Assembly: GCF_007994985.1 (NCBI RefSeq)
Contig: NZ_VOQF01000007.1
Location: forward strand, 1-64,000
Length of the DNA stretch: 64,000 nt
From: Metabacillus litoralis
GTDB lineage: Bacteria; Bacillota; Bacilli; Bacillales; Bacillaceae
Direction of reading: 5' to 3'
Shown: positions 18,205-30,331 of the stretch, in pieces
Numbering within the stretch: position 1 is the first letter of the stretch
Layout of the letters: every line of letters starts with the position of its first letter
The notes under the pieces: model-generated
Databases searched by the model: none
What the model was told of the DNA's origin: nothing
The model's input: only the letters and a program-made list of their open reading frames with translations
Made by a program: the position numbers and the translations under genes

Positions 18205-18258
18205 ATAAAAAATATGGGTGACTTATGTTAATAGTTAATTACCAATAAGTCACCCACA
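18205..18258 (-). terminator. Intrinsic terminator of ccpN-yqfL
   Basis: On the minus strand GGGTGACTTAT and ATAAGTCACCC form an 11-bp stem around a 22-base AT-rich loop, followed by ATATTTTTTATGG. Confidence 0.8.
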
Positions 18259-18264
18259 AATTCT

Positions 18265-19086
18265 TTAAAAATTGCCATTTTGCTTATTCATGAAATTCGC
18301 AATGATATTTGCTGTTTCTTCAACAGCTTTATTTGAAACATCTACAACTTGACAACCAATTCGATTTACTACTTTATCAAAATAATCTAGTTCTTCTCGT
18401 ATTCGGTCAATATTTGCATAAAAGGCTTCATCATTCAATCCTAATGATTTCAATCTTTCTTTTCGGATATGATTTAATTTCTCAGGCATGATTCGAAGAC
18501 CAATACATTTTTGTGCTGAAACTTTATATAATTCCTCTGGTGGTTCAACTTCTGGTACAATCGGTACATTCGCAACCTTAAAGCGCTTATGAGCGAGATA
18601 TTGTGACAATGGTGTTTTTGACGTCCTTGAAACACCTATTAATACGATGTCGGCTTTTAAAATACCTCTTGGATCTCGTCCATCATCATATTTGACGGCG
18701 AATTCAATCGCCTCCACCTTCTTAAAATAATCATCATCTAGTTTTCTAACACGGCCTGGCTCATATTTTGCTGAAATACCATATGAAGTTTCCATCTTAT
18801 CTATTAAAGGACCGATAATGTCGTAATAAACAACACCTTGTTTATTCGCTTCCTCCATTAAATAATCTCTTAATTCAGGAACAACCATTGTAAAACAAAC
18901 AATAGCGTGGTCCTGTTTCGCTAATGAAATAACCTCTAATATAGTACCTTTGTCTTCGACATATGGAATTCTTTTAATTTTCGTATTGGCTGACGCTCCG
19001 TTAAATTGGCTTGCAGCTGCCTTAACAACCAGCTCTGCTGTTTCTCCTACTGAATCAGATACAACATAAATTAATCGATAACTCAT
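18265..19086 (-). CDS. yqfL: Pyruvate,phosphate dikinase/PEP synthase regulatory protein (YqfL, DUF299)
   Basis: The 273-residue bifunctional kinase/pyrophosphorylase family protein opens with [14 protein letters not shown]. It has the P-loop-like nucleotide site [16 protein letters not shown] (about 150-165). The family switches PPDK or PEP synthase by ADP-dependent phosphorylation and phosphate-dependent reversal. It is co-transcribed with ccpN (34 bp upstream), linking PEP/pyruvate interconversion to gluconeogenic control as in B. subtilis yqzB-yqfL. Confidence 0.92.
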   Translation of the reverse strand: MSYRLIYVVSDSVGETAELVVKAAASQFNGASANTKIKRIPYVEDKGTILEVISLAKQDHAIVCFTMVVPELRDYLMEEANKQGVVYYDIIGPLIDKMETSYGISAKYEPGRVRKLDDDYFKKVEAIEFAVKYDDGRDPRGILKADIVLIGVSRTSKTPLSQYLAHKRFKVANVPIVPEVEPPEELYKVSAQKCIGLRIMPEKLNHIRKERLKSLGLNDEAFYANIDRIREELDYFDKVVNRIGCQVVDVSNKAVEETANIIANFMNKQNGNF

Positions 19087-19120
19087 TTATTATATCCCCA
19101 TTTCCGTTTGCTAGCTGCTT

Positions 19121-19750
19121 TTATTCCACTGCAAGGCTAACCAGTATTTTTGTCATATTTGTTTTTGTTACTCTTCCAATTACCTCTAATCCTTTTTCTG
19201 TATCCTTTACAACTGGTAACGCATCGATTTGCTTATCTATTAAAACATGTGCAACATCTAAAATTAAATCTTCGTGTCTACAAACTGTAATATTAGGCAT
19301 TCTTGTCATTATAATATTAACAGGTATTGTTGTTAATTCTTGTTTGCCAATACTTGTACGTAATAAATCTTTTCGTGATAGCACTCCAACTAAAATCGAT
19401 TGATCATCAACAACAAACAATGTTCCTACATCCTCTAAAAACATCGTACAAATCGCATCATATACTGAAACATTTACACTCACAACAATTGGAATAGATT
19501 GATAGTCCTTAACCTTCAATTTCTTTAGCTCATCTGTTAGAAGCTGATTATTTTTTTTACCAGTGAAATAATATCCTACACGTGGCCGGGCATCTAAGTA
19601 CCCAGTCATCGTTAATATAGCTAAATCCGGGCGCAATGTTGCTCTCGTTAAATTTAACTGATCTGCTATTTGTTCCCCTGTTATCGGTCCATTTCCTTTT
19701 ACTATCTCCACAATTTTCTCTTGACGTTTATTAAGCTCTATTTGACTCAC
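19121..19750 (-). CDS. ccpN: Gluconeogenesis repressor CcpN
   Basis: About 209 residues. An N-terminal helix-turn-helix (LTRATLRPDLAILTM, about 30-45) is followed by two CBS domains (about 80-205, ending RVTKTNMTKILVSL). CcpN represses gluconeogenic genes such as gapB and pckA on glycolytic carbon. I chose the second of two tandem GTG codons (19748-19750) to match MS-initiated homologues; the Shine-Dalgarno spacing is tight for either. A mobile element ends 30 bp upstream, so the leader differs from the ancestral one. Confidence 0.9.
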   Translation of the reverse strand: MSQIELNKRQEKIVEIVKGNGPITGEQIADQLNLTRATLRPDLAILTMTGYLDARPRVGYYFTGKKNNQLLTDELKKLKVKDYQSIPIVVSVNVSVYDAICTMFLEDVGTLFVVDDQSILVGVLSRKDLLRTSIGKQELTTIPVNIIMTRMPNITVCRHEDLILDVAHVLIDKQIDALPVVKDTEKGLEVIGRVTKTNMTKILVSLAVE

Positions 19751-19779
19751 CACCTTACTTTAAAAAACTTTTTTCCAAA

Positions 19780-19941
19780 GGCTGTTTTCGTAAACTTTGT
19801 TGCTTTTTGAATCCTGATGAAAACAACTTTGTATAAAGTCTAGTGGCATCTTTTCTTCTACAAATCGCCCCTTTTATGCAATAACACACTGGTTACAACA
19901 AATATTAACGATTATTAGCAACAATCTTTCAGAAAAGAGCC
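19780..19941 (+). mobile_element. Family 1 miniature element (162 bp) in the ccpN leader
   Basis: Starts GGCTGTTTTCGTAAACTTTG and ends in the complement of GGCTCTTTTCTGAAAGATTG. A perfect 8-bp target duplication, TTTCCAAA, is at 19772-19779 and 19942-19949. No open frame. It lies immediately upstream of ccpN, so transcripts entering ccpN must start inside or beyond it. The remainder of the gap to glyS (19950-20173) holds nothing recognisable. Confidence 0.9.
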
Positions 19942-20173
19942 TTTCCAAATTACATTCATAAATATAAACTTCATTTTTAATTATCATATCTGAATTATTT
20001 TCTATCTTATATTTTTTCGGGAAAATTGCAAAAGTAAGCTGATTATTAATTAATCAATTCGTCAATCGGTATTATCTGACTAAATGAATATAATCAGTTA
20101 GACAATAGGTTATACTATATAAAATTATTATATACTTTCTATGGGATTTGAAAAGCAATTTGTTTTAGCATAC

Positions 20174-20212
20174 GAAAAAAGAACTGACTTATTAGTAGAC
20201 AGTTCTTTTCTT
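20174..20212 (-). terminator. Intrinsic terminator of glyQS
   Basis: On the minus strand AAAAGAACTG, a 13-base loop, CAGTTCTTTTTTCG, 18 bases past the glyS stop. Confidence 0.88.
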
Positions 20213-20229
20213 CGTTTACAGTAGTTTAA

Positions 20230-22293
20230 TTATTTCACTAAAATTACATTCATTTTAGCAAATGACTCAATCAACTCTGAAATAGCTACCATTTGAGCTA
20301 AACGATTTTCTTTAATTTTTGCGTCCTCAGCCATGACCATCGTATGATCAAAATAATCATTAATAACTGGCTTTAAGCTGGCTAGCACTTTAAAAATTTC
20401 TTCCTCTTGACCTACTTCTTTATAACCAGCTATTTTTTCTGATGAAATATTGTACACCTCATATAGCTTTTTTTCATACTCTGATTCAAATAACAACTCA
20501 TTGATTTCTTGTGCACTACCTTTTTTAGCGATATTCATAACACGTGCTAGTGCTTCAATTGTTTCCTTAAATTCTTGTTGATCTGAAGCATGTTTTAGTA
20601 ATCTTGCACGTTCAGTTAATGACGTTACCTCAAGGTAAGATGACTCTAGAACAGCATCTATTAAATCATGGCGAATAGAATCCTCCGCTAGAAGGTATTT
20701 TAATCGTAGTTTGAAGAATGCTACCATTTCTTTTTTAGTATCTGGTGAGACTTTATCACCAAACAACTCAAGCGCTGAGCTGAATAATTGAGGAAGTTCT
20801 AGTTTATAGTTCTTTGAGCGTAATATTTGTACAATTCCGCTTGCTTGTCGTCTTAATGCATAAGGATCTTGAGAGCCTGTTGGTATTTTGCCTATCGCAA
20901 AAAACCCTGTAATTGTATCAAGTTTATCAGCTAAAGAAACAATAGCACCAATATCTGAAGAAGGTACAGCATCATCTGCATGTCTTGGCATATAATGTTC
21001 ATTTATTGCAGCAGCAACTGTTTCTTTTTCTCCAGAAATCCTAGCATATTTCTCACCAATTTTACCTTGTAGTTCAGGAAATTCATATACCATATGAGTA
21101 ACCAAGTCAAATTTACAAATAGATGCTGTACGTTTAATATCTTCTTTTCCTTCAGAATTAATTTGTAGCTGATTAGCAAGTGTTTCAGATAGCTTAACAA
21201 CACGCTTAACTTTTTCTCCTAAAGTTCCTAATTCTTCATGAAAGACAATTTTATCTAATTTCTGTACTGCATCTTCAATCTTAAGTTTTTGGTCTTCTTT
21301 GTAAAAGAAATTCGCATCAGATAATCTAGCTCGTAATACCTTTTCATTTCCTCGAGCTACATTTTCAAGATGATTATGGTCACCATTTCTCACAGTAACA
21401 AAGAAAGGCTGTAACTCACCTTCTTGATTTCTTACAGGAAAATATCTTTGATGTTCCTTCATACTAGTAACTAGAACTTCATCTGGTAATGTTAAATACT
21501 CAGATTCAAACTTTCCAAATAAAGCAGTAGGGTATTCAACTAAATTATTAACTTCTTCGAGTAAATCTTCATCGATTGGAATAATCCACTTTTGTTCAGC
21601 TTCAATTTCTGAAAGCTGAGACGTAATTGCTTGTTTACGTTTAACAGGATCAGCTAAAACAAATTGTTCTAACAAAGCTGCTTCATATAGAGACGGAGAA
21701 GCAACCTCCACTTTATTTCCTAGAAAGCGATGTCCATACGTATATGAACCTGTCTCAATACCTGCAATCTCAAATGGAATAACATCATTTCCAAATAGTG
21801 CTACAATCCATTTAATTGGTCTGATATATCGTAAATCATTGCTTCCCCATCGCATATTTTTAGGGAAAGTTAAGCCAATAATTAATTGCTTCATTTCGAT
21901 TAATAAAGTTTTCGTTTCTTGACCTTTTATATGTTTTTGGACATGTGCGTATTCTACACCATTTATTTCTTTAAAGTAAATATCCTCAACTGATGCACCT
22001 TGCCCCTTAGTAAAACCAATTGAAGCTTTAGACCAATTTCCTTCACCATCTAAAGCAATCTTTTTAGCTGGACCTTTTGCTTCCTCTTCAATATCAGGTT
22101 GCTTATCAGCCACATCTTTTATTTGGACTGCTAATCTTCTTGGTGTTGAAAATGTTTTTACTTCTCCATGAGATAGCTTTTTTTCTTCAAGCCATTTTGT
22201 TATTTTATCTTCTAACTGATTCATAGAAGGTGTGACATATTGAGCTGGTAATTCCTCTAATCCAATTTCTATTAATAAATCTTGCTTACTCAT
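20230..22293 (-). CDS. glyS: Glycyl-tRNA synthetase beta subunit
   Basis: About 687 residues from ATG 22293 after AGAAAGGAGGAGAACATA. It begins [15 protein letters not shown], has the conserved GPAKKIALD and [18 protein letters not shown] segments, an HD-like region with [10 protein letters not shown], and a C-terminal tRNA-binding helical domain. With GlyQ it forms the bacterial (alpha-beta)2 enzyme that charges tRNA-Gly. Its start overlaps the glyQ stop by eight bases. Confidence 0.97.
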   Translation of the reverse strand: MSKQDLLIEIGLEELPAQYVTPSMNQLEDKITKWLEEKKLSHGEVKTFSTPRRLAVQIKDVADKQPDIEEEAKGPAKKIALDGEGNWSKASIGFTKGQGASVEDIYFKEINGVEYAHVQKHIKGQETKTLLIEMKQLIIGLTFPKNMRWGSNDLRYIRPIKWIVALFGNDVIPFEIAGIETGSYTYGHRFLGNKVEVASPSLYEAALLEQFVLADPVKRKQAITSQLSEIEAEQKWIIPIDEDLLEEVNNLVEYPTALFGKFESEYLTLPDEVLVTSMKEHQRYFPVRNQEGELQPFFVTVRNGDHNHLENVARGNEKVLRARLSDANFFYKEDQKLKIEDAVQKLDKIVFHEELGTLGEKVKRVVKLSETLANQLQINSEGKEDIKRTASICKFDLVTHMVYEFPELQGKIGEKYARISGEKETVAAAINEHYMPRHADDAVPSSDIGAIVSLADKLDTITGFFAIGKIPTGSQDPYALRRQASGIVQILRSKNYKLELPQLFSSALELFGDKVSPDTKKEMVAFFKLRLKYLLAEDSIRHDLIDAVLESSYLEVTSLTERARLLKHASDQQEFKETIEALARVMNIAKKGSAQEINELLFESEYEKKLYEVYNISSEKIAGYKEVGQEEEIFKVLASLKPVINDYFDHTMVMAEDAKIKENRLAQMVAISELIESFAKMNVILVK

Positions 22294-23176
22294 TATGTTC
22301 TCCTCCTTTCTCATGTAACATTGGGAATCCTAATTTTTCTCTTTCGTCATAAAATGTCTTAGCTACTTTACGCGCTAAGTTTCGCACCCGTCCAATATAT
22401 CCTGTTCTCTCAGTAACAGATATAGCTCCTTTTGCATCTAAAAGATTAAAAGTATGTGAGCATTTCAGGACATAATCATATGCTGGATGTACAAGTCCCA
22501 CGTCCATTTGTCTAATAGCTTCCTTTTCATAAGTAGAAAACAACTGAAAAAGCATATCAGTATCAGATGTTTCAAATGTATATTTTGAATGCTCATATTC
22601 AGGCATTAAGAAGATATCTCTCACTGTGTAGCCTTTTGTCCATTCTAGATCAAAAACATTTTCCTTATCTTGTATATATGATGCGAGCCTTTCAATTCCA
22701 TATGTAATTTCAGCAGAAACTGGTTTACATTCCAAACCACCAACTTGTTGGAAATAAGTAAATTGTGTAATTTCCATTCCATCAAGCCATACTTCCCAAC
22801 CTAAACCTGCACAACCTAGAGAAGGATTTTCCCAGTTATCTTCTACAAAACGAATATCATGCTTTAAAGGATCAATACCTAATGCACGTAATGAATCCAA
22901 ATATAACTCTTGAATATTATCAGGGGATGGTTTCATAATCACTTGAAATTGGTGATGCTGATAAAGTCTATTAGGATTCTCTCCGTACCGGCCATCAGCA
23001 GGTCGTCTTGATGGCTCAACATAAGCAACCTTCCATGGTTCAGGTCCTATACTTTTTAAAAATGTGTATGGACTCATAGTTCCTGCACCTTTTTCTGTAT
23101 CATATGCCTGCATCAGTACACAACCTTGATCTGACCAATGCTTTTGCAACGTTAAAATCATTTCTTGAATATTCAT
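22286..23176 (-). CDS. glyQ: Glycyl-tRNA synthetase alpha subunit
   Basis: The 296-residue catalytic class II subunit has [27 protein letters not shown], the motif 2/3-type stretches [18 protein letters not shown] and [13 protein letters not shown]. It activates glycine and, with GlyS, aminoacylates tRNA-Gly. ATG follows GGAGGTGTTTTTGA. Expression is governed by the T-box leader just upstream. Confidence 0.97.
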   Translation of the reverse strand: MNIQEMILTLQKHWSDQGCVLMQAYDTEKGAGTMSPYTFLKSIGPEPWKVAYVEPSRRPADGRYGENPNRLYQHHQFQVIMKPSPDNIQELYLDSLRALGIDPLKHDIRFVEDNWENPSLGCAGLGWEVWLDGMEITQFTYFQQVGGLECKPVSAEITYGIERLASYIQDKENVFDLEWTKGYTVRDIFLMPEYEHSKYTFETSDTDMLFQLFSTYEKEAIRQMDVGLVHPAYDYVLKCSHTFNLLDAKGAISVTERTGYIGRVRNLARKVAKTFYDEREKLGFPMLHEKGGEHNE

Positions 23177-23244
23177 TCAAAAACACCTCCATTAGTTAGT
23201 AATAAAATATTATTTGTAGAACAAGCAACCGGCTTTTTAAACAC

Positions 23245-23462
23245 AAAAAAACCCTCGTCCCTATGCCAAACAAATGACATAGGGACGAGAGTATACCCGC
23301 GGTTCCACCCTATTTGCTTATATAATAAGCCACTTTTAAAAAATTCCTGCTCCGGAATGCCCTTCCTTACGTGCCAATCCTTAGCTTACACCATCCTAAG
23401 GTCGCTTCCATTGGGGAACGTAAATACTTCTTTCCTTCAACGCATTATAATTCGTTTAATTA
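23245..23462 (-). promoter_or_regulatory. Glycine T-box riboswitch before glyQS
   Basis: The minus-strand leader contains the diagnostic T-box AGGGTGGAACCGCGGGT (23295-23312). A strong terminator follows (CTCGTCCCTATG..CATAGGGACGAG then a T-run at 23245-23252), with which the T-box competes as antiterminator. A GGC triplet at 23373-23375 is the candidate glycine specifier; this assignment is inference. Uncharged tRNA-Gly would stabilise the antiterminator and turn on glyQS. Confidence 0.95.
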
Positions 23463-23469
23463 TATTTGC

Positions 23470-23498
23470 ATCTTAATCGAAATGATATCAAAAGTCAA
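23470..23498 (-). promoter_or_regulatory. SigA promoter of the glyQS leader
   Basis: On the minus strand TTGACT, 17 bp, TAAGAT, placing the start near 23462 at the head of the T-box leader. It abuts the recO stop codon at 23502. Confidence 0.75.
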
Positions 23499-23501
23499 TT
23501 A

Positions 23502-24254
23502 TTATAGTTTGCCTTTTAATGAGTCAAGTTGATCTAAGAAACGCTTTGATTTTATCGTCAGACCAGAAAATTCTTGATAGTAGGCTTGTATTACATTTTT
23601 TAATTCCTTTTTTGTTTCTGGTTTAACAGATATATTTCCTAAACGGTTTAAATCAAAATAATAAAATAATCTAAGTAATTTTACAGTCATTGGTGAGATA
23701 GGTAGTCTATAAGGATCTTTCTGATAACAAAGGTGACAAATAAATCCACCTTCTCTAATTGAAAAATGAAAGTTTCCATCTTTATTACCACAAACAGTAC
23801 AACTGTCTAACTGAGGATTCAATCCCAATACAGACAACATTTTCATTTCGAAAATATTGACTAATATATCAGGATCAACTTCATCATCAAGATAGATAAG
23901 TGTTTGTTTTAATAATTCAAAAAGATAAGGATTTCTCTCTGTGTTCTCAGTACTTTTATCTAATAATTCTGATATGTAAGAGGCATATGCAGTAAGGAAA
24001 ATGTCCTCTCTAATTCCTCTTAGTGAATGGATAATTTCTCCTTGCTGGAGACTTCCTAATCCATTCGATCTTTGAAACATAAATGTTCCATACGTAAAAA
24101 GTTGGGTAATTGACGTAAGGCGACTATTTGGTTTTTTTGCACCTCTTGCCATAACCCCAACTTTTCCTAACTCTCTCGTATATATTGTAATAATTTTGTT
24201 TGTCTCACCATAATCAATAGAACGGATTACGATTCCTTCACATTTTTGAAGCAA
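23502..24254 (-). CDS. recO: DNA repair protein RecO
   Basis: About 250 residues. I favour TTG 24254 ([16 protein letters not shown]) because it follows AAGGTGAAGGAAA and matches the homologue N-terminus; an ATG at 24272 is the alternative. It has an N-terminal OB fold, then a zinc site CTVCG..CHLCY (about 150-175). RecO loads RecA on SSB-coated DNA with RecR/RecF. It lies downstream of yqzL, 33 bp apart. Confidence 0.95.
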   Translation of the reverse strand: MLQKCEGIVIRSIDYGETNKIITIYTRELGKVGVMARGAKKPNSRLTSITQLFTYGTFMFQRSNGLGSLQQGEIIHSLRGIREDIFLTAYASYISELLDKSTENTERNPYLFELLKQTLIYLDDEVDPDILVNIFEMKMLSVLGLNPQLDSCTVCGNKDGNFHFSIREGGFICHLCYQKDPYRLPISPMTVKLLRLFYYFDLNRLGNISVKPETKKELKNVIQAYYQEFSGLTIKSKRFLDQLDSLKGKL

Positions 24255-24287
24255 ATTTCCTTCACCTTCCAAAGGTATCAGGCAAGA

Positions 24288-24431
24288 TCAGGAAATTGGA
24301 AAATCTATTTCAGCTAGTTCATCATCTTGATAATCGGGTCCGTCATCATTCTCCTTTTCCATTTCCTTAAAAAGAAGATACGTATCAATGCTACCTGTTT
24401 GTGAAAAAACCTTCCAGGTAAAATCCAACAT
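24288..24431 (-). CDS. yqzL: YqzL-like small protein
   Basis: A 47-residue frame, ATG after GAAAGGTGGGG, reading MLDFTWKVFSQTGSIDTYLL, then an acidic tail DDGPDYQDDELAEIDFP. The N-terminus is characteristic of YqzL, the tiny conserved protein between era and recO in Bacillus. Function is unknown. The conserved position and good ribosome binding site make it convincing despite its size. Confidence 0.9.
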   Translation of the reverse strand: MLDFTWKVFSQTGSIDTYLLFKEMEKENDDGPDYQDDELAEIDFPIS

Positions 24432-24610
24432 AAAAAACCCCACCTTTCAGTTGTTAAGACTAGCAAGCAATATCCAATTTCATATATTTATCTTGACCTT
24501 TTCTTCTTCATTTCATGTTAAACAATATTTGTTAATCAATTTAATGAATACTCTAAAATCATGAATCTTTGTATAAGGTGCACTAATTTTTCAAAAGTGA
24601 ATTTCAAATT

Positions 24611-25961
<1,351 letters not shown>

Positions 25962-26061
25962 CTAATATCATCATTATTTTCACGTGATTTTGGAAATTGT
26001 CATCCAATTGTAAGAATCTTCTGAATTTGTCCACAATACACTAAATAGTGCCTTTTTTGTT

Positions 26062-26436
26062 TCATATATGTCTTAATAAAAGAATTACTCCAATTATAAC
26101 CGATAAAATCGCATATACCAAAACAGCTCCTGCTGCAGCATCTTTTGCTGCTTTGGCAATCGGGTTATAATCCTCAGTAATTAAATCTACAACATGCTCA
26201 ATTGCCGTGTTCATTAACTCTAAAGCAAGCATTCCACCTATTAAAAACAAAATGACTACCCAATCAAACATGGTAAATTTCAGATAAAAACCAAGAATGA
26301 TCATCAGGCTTGAAATGTAAACATGTATCTGAAAATTCCGCTCAGATTTAAAAGTCTGGAAAATTCCGTTCCAAGCAAATTTAAAACTTTTATAGAAACG
26401 CTTCCATTCAGAGGTCTTGGGATCTTTTAAGTCCAT
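26062..26436 (-). CDS. dgkA: Undecaprenol kinase (DgkA family)
   Basis: The 124-residue integral membrane kinase has three transmembrane helices (about 40-60, 62-82, 100-122). It has the family motif [15 protein letters not shown] with catalytic glutamates and [12 protein letters not shown]. In Gram-positives it phosphorylates undecaprenol for cell-wall lipid-carrier recycling. Its start overlaps ybeY by 29 bases. Confidence 0.93.
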   Translation of the reverse strand: MDLKDPKTSEWKRFYKSFKFAWNGIFQTFKSERNFQIHVYISSLMIILGFYLKFTMFDWVVILFLIGGMLALELMNTAIEHVVDLITEDYNPIAKAAKDAAAGAVLVYAILSVIIGVILLLRHI

Positions 26437-26890
26437 AACTATTTAAGATATCCTTTTGTTTAGTAAACATCTCTTTTTCATCTTGTTCATTCATATGATC
26501 ATAACCTAATAAGTGGAGAAAACCATGGCAAGCTAGAAAACCCAGCTCTCTTATAAACGAATGACCATACTCTTCTGCTTGCTCTTTTGCGCGTTGGATA
26601 GAAATGATGATGTCTCCTAACATTGGAGGTTGATCTAACCCGATGATTTCTAGCTCTCCCTCACCCATTTCTTCTAAGGCAAAGGAGATAACGTCAGTCG
26701 GTTGATCTTTATCCCGAAATTCACGGTTTACTTCTTGTATACGTTCATTTGTAACGAATGTGACTGATACCTCTGCATCATGTTTTACATTTTCAGTTTC
26801 TGCTGCAAACTGCAGAAGATCCTCAACTGTTTTAACCTGTTCTTCTGTTAATTCACTTGTTTCATCTATACTATCGATGATTAGTCTCAT
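26408..26890 (-). CDS. ybeY: Endoribonuclease YbeY
   Basis: The 160-residue metal-dependent RNase has the signature [14 protein letters not shown] (His-x3-His-x5-His zinc site, about 125-138) and DVISFALEE. It acts in 16S rRNA 3' processing and ribosome quality control. It sits between pgpH (2-bp gap) and dgkA (overlap), a tight operon continuing toward era whose product works on the same rRNA end. The older name is yqfG. Confidence 0.95.
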   Translation of the reverse strand: MRLIIDSIDETSELTEEQVKTVEDLLQFAAETENVKHDAEVSVTFVTNERIQEVNREFRDKDQPTDVISFALEEMGEGELEIIGLDQPPMLGDIIISIQRAKEQAEEYGHSFIRELGFLACHGFLHLLGYDHMNEQDEKEMFTKQKDILNSYGLKRSQDL

Positions 26891-26892
26891 CT

Positions 26893-29052
26893 CTATTTCA
26901 CCTTCTGTTTTTTTGATAATTCTGGATACTCAATTCTAGAATGAAATATACCTTTAAGTGATTCACAAAATGACTTTGCAATAATATCTAATTCTTTTAA
27001 TGTTAAATCACACTCATCTAATTGATTATCTTGTAATCTATCTGCGATGATTGATTTAACAAGCTTTTCTATTTTTTCTGGTGTTGGATTTGACATTGAA
27101 CGAACAGCCGCCTCTACACTATCAGCAATTGATATAATAGCAATTTCCTTTGTTTGTGGCTTAGGTCCTGGATAACGAAATTCATCTTCATAAATTGAAT
27201 CGTTTGATTCTTTTGCTTGATGGTAGAAATATTTTAATAATGTAGTGCCATGATGTTGTTCAGCAATATCAACAAATTCCTTTGGCATTTTATGTTTTCT
27301 GAGCATCTCAACACCATCAGTAACATGCGAAATAATAATATTTTTACTTAATTGTGCTGAAAGCTTATTATGTGGATTTTCAATATTCATTTGATTTTCA
27401 ATAAAATACTGTGGGCGTTTTGTTTTCCCGATATCATGATAATAAGCAGCTACTCTTGCAAGTAACCCATTTGCTCCGATTGCTTCACATGCTGATTCTG
27501 ATAAATTTGCTACCATTACACTATGATGATATGTACCAGGTGTCTCAGTTAAAATTTTACGCAGTAATGGATGATTTGGATTCGAAAGTTCAATTAACTT
27601 CATAGTAGATAAAATTCCAAAGCCAGTTTCAAAAAACGGCATAAATCCAATTGTTAGAACTGATGACACAAGACCAGAAACACATGCCATTACAAAATAG
27701 GAACTAATTTCAACATTTGAATATGATCCGTTCCTTATCAGCATAATAGCTGTTAGAACAATAACATTTATTCCGCCTACAAACAATCCAGCTTGTAATA
27801 TTTTCGAACGAAGATTATGCTCACCTAAAAATAACACACCCGCGAGACATCCGAATAAGTAGTATACACCTATTGAAAAATTAAAACTACCTGTTATTCC
27901 CTCGTTAAAAATTACACTTCCACACACAGCAAAAATCATACTTGTTAAAATGGCTAATCGCTCATTTATTAATAACTTAATCAACATAACTCCCATGGCC
28001 ACAGGAACTATATAACCGATATGTGTGTAATCAATTTTCTGAAATAAACTTACAATTTTCATTAATAAAATTGTAATAGCAAATATCAAACAGTATAAAA
28101 GAAGTGAATTATTTCTCTTTGATATCGGACTATCTTTTTTCTCAAAATAATAAATAACACCAGCCAAAATTAACAAAATGAGTAATGCTAAGCCTAAAAA
28201 TGGTTTGTATGATTGCTGATCATCAAGTAAACCGACTAACCCAAGCTTTCGGTGAATTTCTCTATTAATTAATTCATCTTCTTCAACCAAAATTTGTCCT
28301 TGTTTAATTTGTGCTACTTTGACTGCATCAACTGATTGCTGCCTTTTTTCTTCCGTAGCTTTTAAATCAAATACATAATTAGGAGTAATTGCAAATTTAC
28401 CTAAAACAGTTGCTGATTGTAATACCTCTGAGCGGAGAGGAGTATATTGCAATTCTTCATCTACTTGCTTTTTAGCTTCAGATAATTGAACAATTGGAAT
28501 TTCTTTACTCATAATATTATTAACAGCGGTTACAACTGCGTCTTTTGCCATATTTAAATCAGCATCACTAGCTTTTATAAGTGGCAAAAATGTTTCACCA
28601 GGTATTTTATCATTTATGGAAGATGTAAGCTTTCCTTGTAATTTCTTAACTTGTTCCTCTGGTGTTAACGTTGATTCTTCTTCATCTACTGCTGGTTTAG
28701 TGTCTACCTCATTCTTCACCTCGATAATAGTATCGAAAATAGAAGATATAAGATCTACCTGCTTATCTGTGATCTCTTTTTTTAACACATATTGATCTTC
28801 AACTGCATCATATGCTTCTTGCTGCTTTCTCTCCGTTTCTATTTTATCCTCAACAGTAGTTGGCGCATAAATTGTTTGTTCTGATACTGTAAAAAGCTCA
28901 ATATCCAAGGTCTCAGGCTTAACATTGCTGTAAAGAGCAACAAACAGGATAATAGCTAAAATACCATATAAAAAAATATGAAGAAACTTATGGTCATTAA
29001 GTTTCCAAAGTTTACTCGTTTTTTGCTTTTCCTTCTTTGGATTCTTCTTCAT
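26893..29052 (-). CDS. pgpH: c-di-AMP phosphodiesterase PgpH (7TMR-HD family)
   Basis: About 719 residues. ATG 29052 is preferred over the upstream in-frame GTG, which is too close to AGGGTGG. One transmembrane helix (about 30-47) is followed by a long extracytoplasmic 7TMR-HDED domain (about 50-285), seven membrane helices (about 285-480) and a cytoplasmic HD domain with [11 protein letters not shown] and HHSVMVANL. It degrades c-di-AMP, a signal in potassium and osmotic control. Confidence 0.95.
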   Translation of the reverse strand: MKKNPKKEKQKTSKLWKLNDHKFLHIFLYGILAIILFVALYSNVKPETLDIELFTVSEQTIYAPTTVEDKIETERKQQEAYDAVEDQYVLKKEITDKQVDLISSIFDTIIEVKNEVDTKPAVDEEESTLTPEEQVKKLQGKLTSSINDKIPGETFLPLIKASDADLNMAKDAVVTAVNNIMSKEIPIVQLSEAKKQVDEELQYTPLRSEVLQSATVLGKFAITPNYVFDLKATEEKRQQSVDAVKVAQIKQGQILVEEDELINREIHRKLGLVGLLDDQQSYKPFLGLALLILLILAGVIYYFEKKDSPISKRNNSLLLYCLIFAITILLMKIVSLFQKIDYTHIGYIVPVAMGVMLIKLLINERLAILTSMIFAVCGSVIFNEGITGSFNFSIGVYYLFGCLAGVLFLGEHNLRSKILQAGLFVGGINVIVLTAIMLIRNGSYSNVEISSYFVMACVSGLVSSVLTIGFMPFFETGFGILSTMKLIELSNPNHPLLRKILTETPGTYHHSVMVANLSESACEAIGANGLLARVAAYYHDIGKTKRPQYFIENQMNIENPHNKLSAQLSKNIIISHVTDGVEMLRKHKMPKEFVDIAEQHHGTTLLKYFYHQAKESNDSIYEDEFRYPGPKPQTKEIAIISIADSVEAAVRSMSNPTPEKIEKLVKSIIADRLQDNQLDECDLTLKELDIIAKSFCESLKGIFHSRIEYPELSKKQKVK

Positions 29053-29118
29053 AGTAAGCACACCACCCTAAACATCTTCATATAATGATAAACAGTATCT
29101 ACATACATACTATCTTTC

Positions 29119-29147
29119 ATTATTTCCTTTTATCGAAAAATGTTCAA
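29119..29147 (-). promoter_or_regulatory. Candidate SigA promoter for pgpH
   Basis: On the minus strand TTGAAC, 17 bp, AATAAT. It lies between two terminator hairpins and the pgpH start, consistent with pgpH being transcribed separately from phoH. The match is moderate. Confidence 0.4.
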
Positions 29148-29187
29148 CCTTTAAGACAAAATATGACAAAAAAAGTAGAAAAAAATG

Positions 29188-29220
29188 AGCTTTCCACCTA
29201 TTAATAATAGGTAAAAGCTA
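29188..29220 (-). terminator. Second terminator between phoH and pgpH
   Basis: On the minus strand AGCTTTTACCTATTA, TTAATAGGTGGAAAGCT, then CATTTTTTTC. A long stem with a G-T pair and a T-run. Confidence 0.75.
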
Positions 29221-29328
29221 TTACTTTGTATCAATCCTCTTTTATTACATCATTATCATAAAAATAAGATAAGCTATGTTATTCTTCTAATTTCTCTATG
29301 TATCGTTTTTAGTCGTAAACTCTAAGAA

Positions 29329-29362
29329 AAGAAAAGTGACCCGAATTCGGGTCTCCGGGTCA
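29329..29362 (-). terminator. Terminator overlapping the phoH stop codon
   Basis: On the minus strand the phoH TGA (29360-29362) opens the 5' arm TGACCCG. A GAGACCCGAATT loop region, CGGGTCA and CTTTTCTTTTC follow. The stop codon is therefore part of the stem. Confidence 0.85.
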
Positions 29363-30328
29363 CGATCCTTCATTAGTATTTTCATAAGCCGAGATAATTT
29401 TGGCTACAAGTGGATGTCTTACAACGTCTGATTGTTCTAGCGTGATGAAGGATATTCCATTTACATCATTAAGAATGCTTTTTGCTACTGATAAACCTGA
29501 TTTAACTCCCTTTGGTAAATCAACTTGGGTAATATCACCGGTTATAACCATCTTTGAACCAAATCCTAGACGTGTAAGAAACATTTTCATTTGTGCTGGT
29601 GTTGTATTTTGAGCCTCGTCCAAAATAACAAAAGCATCGTCTAATGTTCTTCCTCTCATATAAGCCAATGGTGCAATTTCAATTGTTCCTCTTTCAATAA
29701 GCCTTTGTGTATGCTCCATACCTAACACATCGTGTAGAGCATCATATAAAGGTCTTAAATAAGGATCAACTTTTTCCTTAAGATCTCCTGGTAAAAATCC
29801 AAGACTTTCCCCAGCTTCAACAGCAGGGCGTGTTAAGATTATTCGTTTAATTGATCCAAGCTTCATTGCATTAATTGCCATCACTACAGCTAAGTACGTT
29901 TTTCCTGTTCCAGCAGGTCCAATACCAAACACTAGATCCTTGCTTTGAATAGCAGAAACATAATGGCGCTGTCCCAGTGTTTTAACTCGTATCGATTTAC
30001 CCTTAGCAGTTTTAGCTATTTCTTTGACGTATAACTGTTCGAGCTGATCTAAGCTTTGTTCTTTTGCCATACTAATTGCATAAATCACATCTCGTTCACT
30101 TATGTTAATTCCTTTTCGGATGATAACAAGTAGTGATTTTAGAAGATCGTCAACAAGTTTCACATTTTCTGAATCACCTGAAACGAATACTCCTTCACCT
30201 CTTGTTACAATTGATACGCTTAATTCTTCTTCAATTCTTTTAAGATGTACATCATTATTCCCAAACAATGCAATAGCTTCATTTGGATTATCTACTGTTT
30301 GATTCATTGTCACTAATTCTTCTGGCAT
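29360..30328 (-). CDS. phoH: PhoH-like ATPase
   Basis: The 322-residue protein has a small N-terminal KH-like region (about 15-75) and a P-loop NTPase domain. Walker A is GPAGTGKTYLAV (about 133-144), Walker B VILDEAQNTT, and sensor segments MVITGDITQVDLP and SDVVRHPL. The family is predicted to act on RNA, often beside ybeY. It is 3 bp downstream of yqfD. Confidence 0.95.
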   Translation of the reverse strand: MPEELVTMNQTVDNPNEAIALFGNNDVHLKRIEEELSVSIVTRGEGVFVSGDSENVKLVDDLLKSLLVIIRKGINISERDVIYAISMAKEQSLDQLEQLYVKEIAKTAKGKSIRVKTLGQRHYVSAIQSKDLVFGIGPAGTGKTYLAVVMAINAMKLGSIKRIILTRPAVEAGESLGFLPGDLKEKVDPYLRPLYDALHDVLGMEHTQRLIERGTIEIAPLAYMRGRTLDDAFVILDEAQNTTPAQMKMFLTRLGFGSKMVITGDITQVDLPKGVKSGLSVAKSILNDVNGISFITLEQSDVVRHPLVAKIISAYENTNEGS

Positions 30329-30331
30329 TCT

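Noticed and set aside
24432-24610. Possible further family 1 remnant (TTTGTATAAGGTGCACTA near 24573)
   Set aside because: Only one short block resembles the family and no terminal repeats are present.
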